Below, one piece after another: positions 35,829 through 47,470 of a stretch of DNA of 64,000 bases (positions within the stretch are counted from its first letter, which is position 1; each line of letters starts with the position of its first letter). The notes under the pieces are model-generated. The model was not told where the DNA came from and did no database searches. It saw only the letters and a list, made by a program, of their open reading frames with translations. Made by a program: the position numbers and the translations under genes. Source of the stretch: Takakia lepidozioides (taxonomy: Eukaryota; Streptophyta; Takakiopsida; Takakiales; Takakiaceae). Location: the NCBI GenBank assembly GCA_030704615.1, contig CM060731.1, positions 61,980,756 through 62,044,755 on the forward strand, read 5' to 3'.

Positions 35829-36480
35829 CAGAAGAGCAAGCAGTCTGTAGCAGAAACAGCTGGAAAGATGGCAACGGCTTTGGCCCTGGCCGCCATTGTT
35901 GGCACCGCTTCTTTCGCTGACCCCAGGAGGCCTTAGCTGATATTGCTGGCCTCACCCTTGCAAGGAGAACCAGGGCTTCGCAAAGCAGGAGAAGCAGGAG
36001 ATTAAGAAGCTGGAGACCAGGTTGAAGCTCTACGCACCTGATAGTGCACCCGCACTTGCTATCATTGCCACTGTTGAGAAGACCAAGAGACTGTTTGCCT
36101 TCTATGGCAGCGAGGGATTGCTGTGTGGAACTGGCAGTGTTCCTCACTTGATTGTTGATGGCGACCAAGGCCAATGTGGAAGAATTTGTGTACCCAGGAA
36201 TTGTGTTCTTGTACATCGCACGACGGATTGGATGGGTGGGCAGGAGCTACCTGATTGCAGTCAGGAGCACCAAGAAGCCCGCCGAGAAGGAGATCAGCAT
36301 CGATGTCCCCTTTGCAGTCAGTCTTCTGTGGAAGGGATACACATGGCCCTTGGCTGCAGTGAGCGAGCTGAGGAATGGCAAGCTGATCTAGTCTGCCTCC
36401 AACCAACATCACTGTCTCTCATAGATAAACTCTTGTCAATTCTGTTTCGTGATTGAACATTGTAATAAACAACCAATTCC
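35829..36480 (+). pseudogene. psaF exon 2 pseudogene copy
   Basis: From GAGCAAGCAGTCTGTAGCAG onward this follows psaF exon 2 nearly base for base through the coding part and on past the stop into the 3' UTR, including the AATAAA signal. It carries small indels (near 35920, 35965 and 36165-36175) and a TAG where the functional gene has GAG (36389). Only exon 2 is present: there is no transit peptide exon and no poly-A tail. It is therefore a partial DNA duplication and not a clear retrocopy. It has no chance of making PsaF. Confidence 0.92.
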
Positions 36481-36484
36481 TGTT

Positions 36485-36790
36485 CAGTGGGAGACTTTCA
36501 ACCCCAGGAACTTCCCATCGGACTTTTTCATCCTTCTCTTACACAATACAATCTACAAGACAACTCCTCTGCAAGCAGTTATATGTGAATTCGCTGCTTT
36601 TCTTTAGTGATCATACTTGAAATGTCATCGTCACTATGGGCAGCTCACAAATGTACAGCATGGCTGTTGCATTTGATGACACACTTTGTTTCCTCCAATT
36701 GTTTTTCTTTGCTACCAAATTTATGACCAATAATCATCTTTCAACCCTCACCTTTCAAGCACCACACTTTCTGTCATGCATATAAGTAGT
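36485..36790. other. Spacer between psaF pseudogene and PPR gene
   Basis: No gene is visible. It should contain the 3' untranslated region of the minus-strand PPR gene that ends at 36792. Confidence 0.5.
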
Positions 36791-36791
36791 T

Positions 36792-39074
36792 TCACCAGTA
36801 GTCCCCGCAAGAACAAACCCCACCTTGGAAGCGGTGAAAGCGGTTGGCATCCCGTACAGTGACTGCTCGGCCAGCAATCTTCGAGATGAACTTGCAGGCA
36901 GTGTGGCAGTCACCACATACCCGAAGGTTCACGATGATGCGTATAGGTGTCCCTTCGGGGGTGCTGATGAGACCAAAAGCAATGGCCAGCTTCTCACTAT
37001 GGTGGCAAAGAGAAAGTTCCTTTTCCTCCTCCTCCACATCATGCAGTACAAAGCGCATGTCAGGCATATATCCAGCCTCCTTCATCTGCCCAGACAATCT
37101 CTTCAGCTCAGCATGGATTTCTTCAATTTGTGGATGCAACTTGTCATCTACAACAAAGGTATGCACCTGATTCTTGACCTCAATACAGCTGCGCCCTGCC
37201 TCCTTCCTCACACCTCTGTCCTCCATCATTTTTCTCACCTTTGCTTTATCCTCCCACCTTCCAGCTGCAGCATAGATGTTTGATAGCAGCACATAGGCAG
37301 CGGAGTGCTGGGGATCAGTATCTATAATGCTTTTTGCGGCATGTTCGGCTACCTTAATATCCCCATGAATTCTGCAGGCGCCAAGTAAGGCCCTCCATAC
37401 CCCTGCACCCGGTTTGATAGGCATTTTGTTAATGAGGTCTTCTGCCTCCTCCAATTGCCCTGCACGGCTAAGGAGGTCCACCATGCAGCCAAAATGTTCC
37501 ACTGTAGGAGTAAGGCCATAATATTGACTCATGGAATCAAAATAGTGGCACCCTTCATCCACCAGGCCTGCACGGCTACATGCAGAGAGAAGGGTGATGA
37601 AGGTGGTACCATTTGGTTTCAAGCCCTCCTGTTGCATTTGTGCAAATAGTTGCAGGGCCTCCATACCACACCCATGTTGAGCATATCCTGCGGTCATGGC
37701 GTTCCATGAGACGACATTTCGTCGATCCATTCTGTCAAACACTTCTCGTGCATCATCTACATTCCCACATTTGGCATACATGTCAACAAGGGCAGTCTCC
37801 AGAATGACATGTGGTGGAATTCCAGCTTTGATGATGTCAGCATGGAATTCTTTGCCCTTATCTAGGGCTCCTAGGCTGGCACACACATTGAGAATGCAAA
37901 CAAATGTGACCCTGTTGGGCATCACTCCTGCGCACTGCATATCCTCATAGATTTTGAAAACCTCCCTACCACACCCATGCTGAGCATATCCTGCGATCAT
38001 GGTGTTCCATGAGACCACATTTCGTCTACCCATGTTGTCAAATACTTGACGTGCATCCTTTAAACTCCCGCATTTCGCGTACATGTTAGCAAGTGCAGTC
38101 TCCAGAATGATATCTGGTGTAATTCCAGCTGTAATGATATCAGAATGGACCTCTTTACCCCTTTCAAGAGCCCTAAGGCTAGCACATGCATCAAGAATGC
38201 AAACAAATGTGACTTTGTCAGGCCTAACCTTTTCCCGTAGCATTTGCTCATAGACGCCAAAAGCCTCCCTAAAACCCCCATCCTGAGCATATCCTCCAAT
38301 CATGGTGTTCCATGAAACCACATCTCGTTGACACATTTTGTCAAATACTTGAAGTGCATCCTTCATGCTCCCGCATTTGGCGTACATGTCAACAAGGGAA
38401 TTCTCCAAATTAATATGCGATGGAATTTCAGCTCTGATAATGTCAGCATGGACCTTTTTCCCCTTCTCCAGCGCTCCCACACCAGCACACGCATGGAGAA
38501 TGCAAATGAATGTGACTCTATTGGGTGTCATGCCCTCCCCTAGCATTTTCTCAAAGATCTTGAAAGCCTCCCAACCACACCCATCCTTGGAATATCCCGC
38601 TATCATCATAGCCCACGTAAACGTATCTCTCTCTTCCATTTTGTCGAAAACTTGCCTTGCATCCCTCACACTCCCACACTTGGCATACATCTTGATAAGA
38701 GTGTTGAGTAGAGAAATGGTTGGCTTGAATCCACTGTCAACAATGTGGGCATGAACCCGTTTTCCCTCTGCTAGGTCTTTCATAGTTATGCACTCCTGCA
38801 AGAGATAGCCATACGTACTTGAGTCTGCCTGGATGCCTCCTTGGTTCAAAATGTCCAGTGCGTCTTTCAGCCACCCTGCCTTGCATAGCGTCCTCACATC
38901 CCCACAAGTGACAGAATAGTTCTCATTGACTACCTCTCTTGGTCCTCTTCCAAAAGCAGTGGTCATGGTGGAGGTGCCACCCCTGCTGTCTGTCCGGTTT
39001 CCAACAAACAGCTGTGCCTGATTCAACCCTGCCATCCTGCATGACTCAGAACTTTCAATTACAGACCTGAGCAT
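36792..39074 (-). CDS. PPR-DYW organellar RNA-editing factor
   Basis: A single open frame of 760 codons encodes a PLS-class pentatricopeptide repeat protein. Such factors bind a specific site in mitochondrial or plastid RNA and deaminate C to U. After an N-terminal region (residues 1-50) come about a dozen PPR motifs (residues 50-530), for example NTLIKMYAKCGSVRDARQVF and NVVSWNTMIAGYAQHGCGRE. The E region follows with PGAGVWRALLGACRIHG. The DYW domain has the PG-type and HSEKLAIAFGLI (H-x-E) motifs, the zinc ligands in CGDCHTACKFISK and the terminal CSCGDYW, all intact. Three in-frame Met codons are possible (residues 1, 14 and 37). The related pseudogene at 5128 starts at the counterpart of Met37 (38966), but an N-terminal targeting peptide would favour an upstream start. 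There are no introns. Confidence 0.94.
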   Translation of the reverse strand: MLRSVIESSESCRMAGLNQAQLFVGNRTDSRGGTSTMTTAFGRGPREVVNENYSVTCGDVRTLCKAGWLKDALDILNQGGIQADSSTYGYLLQECITMKDLAEGKRVHAHIVDSGFKPTISLLNTLIKMYAKCGSVRDARQVFDKMEERDTFTWAMMIAGYSKDGCGWEAFKIFEKMLGEGMTPNRVTFICILHACAGVGALEKGKKVHADIIRAEIPSHINLENSLVDMYAKCGSMKDALQVFDKMCQRDVVSWNTMIGGYAQDGGFREAFGVYEQMLREKVRPDKVTFVCILDACASLRALERGKEVHSDIITAGITPDIILETALANMYAKCGSLKDARQVFDNMGRRNVVSWNTMIAGYAQHGCGREVFKIYEDMQCAGVMPNRVTFVCILNVCASLGALDKGKEFHADIIKAGIPPHVILETALVDMYAKCGNVDDAREVFDRMDRRNVVSWNAMTAGYAQHGCGMEALQLFAQMQQEGLKPNGTTFITLLSACSRAGLVDEGCHYFDSMSQYYGLTPTVEHFGCMVDLLSRAGQLEEAEDLINKMPIKPGAGVWRALLGACRIHGDIKVAEHAAKSIIDTDPQHSAAYVLLSNIYAAAGRWEDKAKVRKMMEDRGVRKEAGRSCIEVKNQVHTFVVDDKLHPQIEEIHAELKRLSGQMKEAGYMPDMRFVLHDVEEEEKELSLCHHSEKLAIAFGLISTPEGTPIRIIVNLRVCGDCHTACKFISKIAGRAVTVRDANRFHRFQGGVCSCGDYW

Positions 39075-39079
39075 TAAAA

Positions 39080-39985
39080 CTCACATAACATACCTTCTAG
39101 ACACCTGAAAGAAAGCCTGCTCGATCAGATCCTATTAATTAGGGTTTCAAAACTAGCACAGTCGTCTAGCTAAGAATAACCTGCACCACTTCCCGTACTT
39201 GGTTGAGTTGGACCCCTTGAATCAGCAAAGAAAATAATACCCATAGTATTCTTGGCCTGAAGCTCCATGGCATACATCAACGTTAGAGCTGTCACCGGAT
39301 TGTGGTCGACCTTGTATCTTGCAATCCAGCTGTGCTTGTATCCAAGGAGGGTTCAACCGGTGCTCAATCCACGGAACTTCCTTTGTGTGCTTACATCTGA
39401 CGTCTGATGCTCTTGGAATTTTCTGTGGAAATCACAAGTGGCCAGCTGAGCAGTCACAGGTCTCATCACAGCCTTGCGATATGGAACAGGCTATAACCAC
39501 CAAAGCTCCCGTTATCAGGAAACGGCCTTGAACAACCTACTTTAATGCCTGCCAACAAGGAAGAACAGCTGCAGATACAAACAGAATCATTTATCTTCCT
39601 TTTCAGAAAATTGCCATTTGTTAACGCACCTATCCTTAAAACATCTAGTTACAACACTCCCTGACAAAAAATTTCATCCCCTGAATCACAACATGGCTAT
39701 CACACCTGTTGTCCCACCACCTTGAAAGATGGGAGAAGACCTGCCAGAGCTGTTCCATGCTTGTTGCTTGACCTGCGTGCAAGACATGACAACATTGCCA
39801 GCTTACAATTGCCTCAGTCTCCATTAAGGAGCGCGGCTGCATCGTTGGCTAACATTATATCCATGTGCATGCAGAGCTAACTGCATACTTTCAATACAAT
39901 TTCTACAAGTTCCTCCCACACTCTAAATCTGCAGCTGAGCAGCTGTAGCTTCTCACATAGACTTGCCAAAGCTCTCCCAAAACTG
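39080..39985. other. No supported gene
   Basis: Upstream flank of the PPR gene. Short frames only; no domain or repeat was recognised. Confidence 0.5.
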
Positions 39986-39988
39986 TGT

Positions 39989-40755
39989 ATGGCTTGTCCA
40001 GCGGTCGCCCGGGGAAGAGTCTCTAGAACCTCAAGAAAAGGGGCAAGGCAGAACCTCAATTGGGAAATCTATGACAGGCCAGAAATCGTGGCGAATGACG
40101 GTTGGGATGACATTGCAGAAAATGCAATATGGCCCAGGCACATGTGCAAAACATTTGTAAAAATGTGTCACGTCAACCGTTTGTGGCCTAGGGCGAGGCA
40201 CGAGGTGCAGACGAGGAACAATTACGGGGATGCGTTAACTTGCAATAACCAACATTTCAGGCAGAGAGCTGAAGAGGTGCATTGGACATTACGGGGAGAA
40301 AGGTTGTATAGGAATCAAATTCCCTACAGCTTTGCAGCCATGCTTTACGGGGAGTTGATTTTGAGAAGACGAGTGGATTGGCAAACTGCTAAACGGAGGA
40401 ATGGGGTGAAACTATACTTGCGCTACGATATCCCAGACACATATGATGGGAGTAGGTGGAAACAGATGCATTGCATGCGCCAGAAGAAACAACATTGGAG
40501 TTGGGGGCCGTACATATGGGTTTAGAAGGAAATGTGTCAGTGGTGACTTCAAGGATGGACTTTGGTGTCGCAACACCATCACCCCTGCAGGACATGGATG
40601 GTCAGCCGGCATTGGTCGCACATGTGGATGGTAGAGACCGCCAAATTAAAGAGCTGGAGGAACTGGTAGAGAAACAAAGGAGACGCATACAGGAGCTAGA
40701 GGAGAATTCTGGAATGACATATGCCGGAATACAACAACGTACACAGTCGATTTAG
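39989..40755 (+). CDS. Hypothetical, probably transposon-derived ORF with coiled coil
   Basis: I do not recognise a named family. The frame 39989-40525 has an ordered, tryptophan-rich composition (WEIYDRPEIVANDGWDDIAE, IPYSFAAMLYGELILRRRVD) that looks like a real protein. After a frame change near 40450 a second frame runs to 40755 and contains a charged coiled coil, DRQIKELEELVEKQRRRIQE. The first half resembles gag-like or mobile-domain proteins encoded by plant transposons, but this is only an impression. The frame change suggests an intron or decay. Confidence 0.35.
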
Positions 40756-41634
40756 AATGCAATCAGTGAGCTTGGGTCCGACGAAGAAGAGCGAAGAATC
40801 GCAGACGAGAGAACGAGGAAAGGCAAGGAGCCCATGGTGGAAACCGGAGAATGCTCACGGATCGCAATTGAATCAGTTGCAGGCACCACTACAACATAGA
40901 TCATCAGTATCTCCAATTTCATGAGAAATGGTGGTGTAGGATAGTTCTTTGTCTCTCTTTGTCTCTTTTTTGTTAGTTCTTTGTCTCTCTTTGTCTTGTC
41001 GCATAAGCTCTTCGAGCTTCAGCGGATGTTATAAATTGTCATTTCATTTTTCTTTCTCTCTCTCAAACAGTGTGACATGTAGTAGATGTGTCAGATCACA
41101 TGGGTTACACATGTGTTGGCTTGGTTGATAGAAAAGCCAGTGCGGGAATTAACCTAGTGTTTCTAAGACACTGTAACATCCACAATCGCTTGTTGTTGCC
41201 TGTTGCCGAGTGTTATGTCATCTCGACCCGTTTTTGGTAGAATATGGAATAATTTTTTACCACAAACCCTGTCCCTGTCCCTACCCTTAGTTGTTCTGGC
41301 TACACCCTTATCAAACCCTGCTACACCCCTAACAACATCAACATGAATCACAAAAAAATGCGTCAAATAAAAGCATCTTCCAAATATGCTTTCATACTTG
41401 TTAACAACCCACTTGTTGGACAACTACGTTGATACCAATTCACTTGTTCCCAAAAACCCACTTGTTCATTTCGAGGACTGATTCATTATATGGGCATGCC
41501 TACATGTTTCACAAGCATGTACATATTTTCGTATCCCTGAATTCATATGCATATGTATATGTATATACATATCTTAATTTATTGCCGCGGGATATACAAT
41601 TTTGACTGTGGACCTTCATTGAGGTAAGATTATC

Positions 41635-41905
41635 GTATATTCATGTAGAGGTATCGCCTCAAAATCAGATCCCTATTGCATTTATCTGTACATGTATAGT
41701 CTGTCATTCACAGCCTACACTCTTGTGCAGGTATCACCCAAAAATCTCACCCCTGTTTCATACACCAGTAGAGGTATAGTCTGTTAATAGCGGACTACAT
41801 TCCTGTAGAGGTATCACCCTATAGTCAAATCCATGTTTCATATACCAACACAGGTATAGACTATCGACATACTAATACAGGTATAGACAGTCATTCACAG
41901 CACTG
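41635..41905. repeat. Imperfect minisatellite, unit about 80-100 bp
   Basis: Three or so units share the order TGTAGAGGTATC(G/A)CC, a TTTCATA(C/T)ACCA-like block, AGGTATAGTCTGT and (in two of them) CATTCACAGC. Units differ by 20 percent or more. It lies in a non-coding stretch (41000-42000) with no gene. Confidence 0.65.
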
Positions 41906-42009
41906 CGGCAGTCGCCCATTATGCCGCCGTGGCGACCGCTGCTACTGGGCGACCGCTTTCGCCGATGCCCTCGCCCATTAGTTTTTACAATGGTTCTCCC
42001 ATCACTGAG

Positions 42010-42900
42010 CTTTATTGTTACACAGGATACAGTTGATGTCTCTTCAGTTATGAAACAGCACTCTCTGGTGTTCTCCCTCTTTTCATTGTTCTTCTTCAAT
42101 GCGACCTTCCTTGATACCTTGTCATGGTTTCTATTGTTCAAGCTCTCCTTTACCTTGCATGTGGCTATCTCTGTTTTATTATCACTCCAAAGTAAGTTCA
42201 GAGTTCACCCAGCTCACACTGATATACCCTTTTCTGAGCATCATGAATTGTGATGGATTCCACCATCGAAGTGTTAAGAATCTCGTTGTTGGTATGATGT
42301 CCTAGGAAGTTTGAAACTGTAACCCTACAGCTGACACTGTGCTTATGTTCTTTAAGCAACGTTTCTGAAGTTTCACAGATCGGATGTGATATCACCTTTT
42401 TGTTCGAGTTTAAACTACATCCATGTAGTTTAAACATCACATCTCTGTCCTTGAATGTAACACTGCACATTGCATGTAGTTTAAACTCGAACAAAAAGTC
42501 ATGATAGTCCATTCTGCAGCCAGGAATGCAATCATATATATAGATTTTTGACAGTGGAGGTGATGCAAATGCTCTATGGCACTTAGAAGACCAACATGTA
42601 ATGAATAGGGTATGACGCACCTCAAACATTGAAAATATGCTATTAGTACATGCATTCCTACATGGGCTCCAGGAAAGAGCAAAAGCATGTAAAACTACGT
42701 ATGGCACTGTGACAGGGCCATTTGAACAGTCTTCCACATTGCCTGCATGACAGGTTGTGGAATAAGAACAGGAAGGAACAGCCTACACTGGTTTTATTGT
42801 CCACAGACAGTTGTAGGCACAGAGAACTTCAATTCTTGCATTGCTTGAGATGCAGGGATTATTCTCATCTTTCATGTCACTTCAAAGGACCAACAACTCT
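42010..42900. repeat. Dispersed duplicate, copy B (3' of GT92 copy 1)
   Basis: This matches 33036-34200 block by block in the same orientation. It ends a little before the stop codon of the minus-strand GT92 copy 1 at 43060. The minus-strand frame 42198-42737 is open for 179 codons but has no recognisable domain and is not conserved as a frame in the other copy, so I do not call it a gene. Confidence 0.6.
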
Positions 42901-43059
42901 CAACCTTTGCCAGCTTAAACAGGTTCTAACCTCACTGGCCTTGCAGAAACAGAAATTATTGTAGGAAAGGGCATAGAGAATCCTAGAGTTACCTTCAAAC
43001 CAGTTTCATATACTGGAGGAAGATGTTGATGCTTGACCGGACAGGACAGTAGGCCATGC

Positions 43060-46000
43060 TCAATCAGGTGACTCCCATACTAATTTGTTGTCACGTTGAT
43101 CACTTCTAAATTCGTGGAGGGCATATTCACGTAGTGCTGTCTCATTCACTTCACAGAACCGGTGTGCCCACCCCGATGGCTCCACAGCTTTAGTGCCCAG
43201 TCCAGCAGTCCTATCAATGTTCGCCATATTGCTCTCCTCCCCCCAATCAGAAATGAATGTAGCTGCACGGTGAACAAATTTACTTTCGAAATCCTCCCAC
43301 ACCTGTGGGAAAAGGATTATGAGGAAAAGCTCACAAGAAGGAAGAGTAGAGACATGAGGATAAGATGGGAAATGGATATATGTAGCAACCAAACATTTTG
43401 CATGCTTTCTTTTTACAAGATACTTTCAAATACCTGGTACTTGTAGTGATGAACAACAACATCACCCAGTGATGCCCGTACTTCTTGATATCCCTCTTTC
43501 AGATCAAAGTAGTGAACACGGCTACAAAGTGTCTGGGCCATCGCCTCCACTCTCACTATTGATTTGACACGCTTTGGAGCTCTCATTCTGCAGACATAGT
43601 TTACCATCTGCCCAATACTGGGAAGACTGACAAATCCCGAGGGCCCAAATGTGAAGCATGGCACCTTCAACTGCCCTAGGTGATCACCAGCGGCGGTGTC
43701 ATAATGGTCAAGCATAAGTTGTATGGGAGTGCTTGTCTTTGTAGAAGAGCCAGCATACTTGCCAACAGGAAGATTATAATGGGCTGTCCTGCCCTGGGTT
43801 TTCAATTCCTTTACCTGCACAGATAGCGCAGTTAGTCCATAAATTTGATGCTTTGTGTTACTTTCAAGGGTATTCACCTGGAACACCTCATTGCACTTTG
43901 ACATCCAGCAATTTACAGAGCAGACCACACTATTCCCAGCACACAGAATGAATGATCTATTAAATGTCCCACACAGAGCATCCTACCCATGTTGGATGAG
44001 GTATTAATAACATTGTACTGCCGAAATTGGATATATACTGCTCTGAATGGACCTGGACAACATCAAATTTGACCTGAGGCTCCCGTGTAACAAATCTCAT
44101 ATGCATGTGAGGTTACATTCAATAGGACAGAAAAAGTCTTTCTTGGACCTGACCAGCTGTTGCTGACAATTGGCAGGCTACCAGACCAATGGAAGTTCTC
44201 CTGTCAACAACAATTTCAGGACAAACTGGAAGACGTGCGCCATAAGCCCACTTGATTTTGACCTATTGGAAGCACAATCAGTATACAACACACCATCTCT
44301 TGAGAAACAATTCATGGCACAAATTTCATAGACATGTGTACCTTCAGTAAGTCGCCATCCACACCATCTCCTGGATTGACCTGGTTCCTACTAATGAAAC
44401 TCCTAGGGAAGATAAATTCGTCAAGATCTAAGAAAGCCATCCAGTCACACACTGGCATTGCCATCAGTGCGCAGTGAGATCCTGCGTCCTGGGTCTTCAG
44501 CCATGGCCATGCATGTCGGGTCACATTGAATCTGGATTGCAAGCTTTTGATAACCAGTTGAAGGTCGTCATCACTGTTGTTATCGTAGATGAAAAATCTC
44601 TCCACACCCAGGTGGCCGTGGAAGATCACCCACTCCTTCAAAAACTTAGCCCCGTTCCAGACCATGGTACAGGCACAAACCCTGCTCTTCTCTCTCTCCT
44701 GGAATTGGGTTTCATTGTTTGAGTCTATCTGTCTCGAGGTTCCTCTAAGAGGGGTAGAACCCCTAACTTTTCTGTTGCTACTGGAAGCTTTAACTGAAAC
44801 GTTTTTCCTGGGGTTTATGAATTGATCCGGTCTAACGGAGGGGTAGTATCTTACAACAGAAGGAAACACTGCCATTTATAATTAAGCTTATCATCTTCCC
44901 AACATAGGAGCTCCTTCCTTCATTAGGGGGCAAAGAACACCGGAAATTTTCCTGGCAACCCACAGTCACTTTAGTGTGAACTCCATCTCCAAAAATGCAT
45001 TCCATGTCCTTGGGGACCACCCCCTTTTTCGTCTCCACAATTCCCTTTGCGAAAAGGAGGACATCTCTCTCATCTTCAAATTCTACCATGTTGTAGACCA
45101 CTTTCTTCCAAAATATAAGCCCATAGTAAGCTTCGGAACTTTTCACATACAAACTTTTGGCCCCTCTACTAATCTCAATGCTCACTGGTTTCCCTTCCAA
45201 AGTTGCCTGCAAAGAATCCGCCGGATGCTCACACCGTACAGAGACTCGGTCTATGGACACCACCTTAGTCTTCACATTACGATTATATAAACAGGCCATG
45301 TCCTCGCCAGTGTCTGTCTGAACACTGCCTGACAGTTCCCCAGCAAAAGTGGGATTTATAAGCAGGAGAACGTGTGAGGGGAAGGAAACAGCAGCATGGA
45401 TGAAGGAGGTTTCACTTATTTCCTCTTGGAAACGCCCCTGATTAGCACGGATTGACCAGTCCCTCAACAGCTTCAGGCATCCTGAGCGTGCCCAGCACCC
45501 TGTGATGGAAACACAAGCAAGATTGTCAAAAAAGTGTCCACGATATGTAAAAATGCAGGTGTATCAGATGGGTGAACATGGAGTATGTGGATCTGACAAG
45601 AAACTGTCTCGCTCCAGGAATGTTCTGATGCTTTGTTCACTTACAAAATATCTGTAGACACCATACCAGCTGCCCTTTTAGGGAGCATCGAGCATAACAT
45701 TACAACCTCTGGGTGACACATTTAATAACGGGTAAAACGAGAGAGACGACAGACACTAGCAAATCATCAGTGCTTTCTGAAATATCGCCTTGAGATGTTA
45801 TGTTTATAGTTCACTACAACAGAGACTTTCAAGATCTCAAGTGCATTGGGATTGCTGTAACCATCCATTTCTGGGTGTCAGTGCGTGCCCGTGTAAGAGA
45901 GAAACAGGCGTCCCAATTAAAAGAAGAAAAAACTTATGAAGAATTGGGATTGCTCTTGAGACACATGAGAACTTCAATTTTTTTAATTTTGACAAAAAGA

Positions 46001-46131
46001 TTCTAAGCAAAGGGACCAAGCAATTCTACGTGCTTAAGGGTTTCCTCCACTCTCTTCCGCATGCATCACGGCTGATCGAGAATTGGACAGACAACCTCCG
46101 AGGATGTGGGCATTCCAGAAAAGCAACATCA
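43060..46131 (-). pseudogene. GT92 (DUF23) glycosyltransferase, copy 1: C-terminus intact, frameshifted, start exon lost
   Basis: GT92 enzymes are Golgi type II membrane glycosyltransferases; plant members include the beta-1,4-galactan synthases. Exons on the minus strand, by splice consensus and phase, are 45499-44342, 43814-43434 and 43302-43060. Diagnostic motifs are CTMVWNGAKFLKEWVIFHGH, FFIYDNNSDDD, the metal-binding-type MAFLDLDEFIFPRS, CFTFGPSGFVSLPS, VHYFDLKEGYQ and VHHYKYQ/VWEDFESKF. The C-terminus (GLGTKAVEPSGWAHRFCEVN) is complete. Lesions: the first exon is cut inside its membrane anchor (only 46096-46131 remains); a 2-bp deletion near 44871, relative to copy 2, shifts the frame after SLIING; and a 3-bp deletion removes Phe from the AGFSH motif. 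It is therefore probably non-functional, despite strong overall preservation. Confidence 0.88.
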
Positions 46132-46484
46132 CCTAATCTGACCGCACATCACCTAATTGAAGCTCTGATACCCACCTCCCTCTACGGATCACTCTTCACA
46201 GAGTCCCAATTGCCAAGCTAACAAACTCTGGACCCATCTCCCGCAACGGATCTGTCTTCAAAAACCATCTCTCGGACGCCAGACATCTTGGAACCAACAT
46301 ACGAAGGCACCTGCAGCTGACCATCAATTCAGTGCTCGTCATCTGCCGGCTAGCCAGTGCCCATTTCGGTCACCTCTTGCTAGACAATCCGAAGCAAAAG
46401 AATTATTGTGGGCCAACTGCTCAGATCGCGCACTGCTTCCGGTCCCAGCAATCACTCATCGTCACCTGCTCCAAGACTCGGCTG

Positions 46485-46880
46485 CACTGTTAACGTCTCT
46501 CTGACCAACGAGAACGACGTTTCTCGACGGACGAAATCAGCTTCAGTGCCTAGTACGACGAACGAAACCTCGAACGAGATGTAGCCAAAGTTCGTTCCTG
46601 CAAAACTAACAGTGTGCGTAGTCGAACCTGGGACGCCCTGGCCCATCCCTTGGAAACTAATTTAAAAATACATCGATTAAAGGAGGCTGGTGGATAAATG
46701 ACCATGAACGATTGTGACGGCTTTTAAGTTATCCCATAATTTTTGCCCATAAAATTCTAGTCCCACCCCTGACGAGTCGCGCGTGCGAAATAATAGATGG
46801 ATATCGTGGATGATACAATAGATGGTGGGGCCACTCTCTCGGACGTTGGATGATATTTAAGGCTTCTGGATGAAAGATAG
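46485..46880 (-). promoter_or_regulatory. Upstream module, copy 1 (5' of GT92 copy 1)
   Basis: A non-coding block of about 350-400 bases that recurs at 52288-52610 and 61895-62290, each time upstream of a minus-strand gene. It holds an inverted repeat GAGAACGACGTTTCTC, the block CGAACGAGATGTAGCC, the block CAGTGTGCGTAGTCGA, and ATCGTGGATGATAC near its far end. It could be a promoter or first-exon module, or a small mobile element. Strand is given as that of the gene it precedes. Confidence 0.5.
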
Positions 46881-47134
46881 CTTTAGCCAGGGTTTTGTGG
46901 TATCCCCGTTGTAGTTCCTTCATGGCCCCCACAAGATTATTTTTTCCTCGTTTTTCTTAATTTGAGTAACTGGGCCTTTGTTCCTTTACTTTAAGGAAAA
47001 GAAAAAAGGATTAGGGTTCACAATTCAGAGTCCATTGAGTTTCTGTAAACAACTTACTCATGAATATGTGTTATTCCACGAATGCTGGCGATAGCTCACA
47101 TTAAGCAAATCGCTCTTTCTCCGTCACTGGATGT

Positions 47135-47470
47135 TCAAGAAACTTTATATATATCCACCTCCAAAACGCCAAGGTTTGTGCACTCCACTGACTTCTCAAG
47201 TTCACCGATGCGCTCGGGTAGCTCATGAAGCCCTTCACAAAAACGAAGGTCGAACTTTTGCAGTAGTGGGAGGCAGCAGATCGACTCGGGCAGTTTCCTT
47301 AGCCCAACACAGCCATACAAGTTGAGCACTTGCAGTCTCTCAAGTTCCCCGATATGCTCGGGCAGCTCTAGAAGCCCCCCACAACCATGGAGGTCGAGCT
47401 CTTGGAGTAGTGGGAGGCAGCAGATCCACCTCGCAAATTCCCAGGTGTGGGCAAATCCCAAGGCTCTGAC
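47135..47470 (-). pseudogene. LRR remnant beyond the frameshift of the NLR gene
   Basis: In a different minus frame from the main LRR exon, this gives ICCLPLLQELDLHGCGGLLE, LPEHIGELERLQVLNLYGC and LRKLPESICCLPLLQKFD. These are near duplicates of the LRRs at 47560-47720. A frameshift near 47470-47480 puts them out of frame with the upstream gene. The repeats must have been translated in an ancestor or in an allele without the frameshift. Confidence 0.75.

Noticed and set aside
42198-42737. Open 179-codon minus-strand frame as a gene
   Set aside because: It lies in a dispersed duplicate, the frame is not kept in the other copy, and no domain or codon pattern supports it.
44474-44722. Plus-strand open frames across the GT92 exons (also 59362-59613)
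   Set aside because: They are antisense shadows of the strongly supported minus-strand glycosyltransferase exons.
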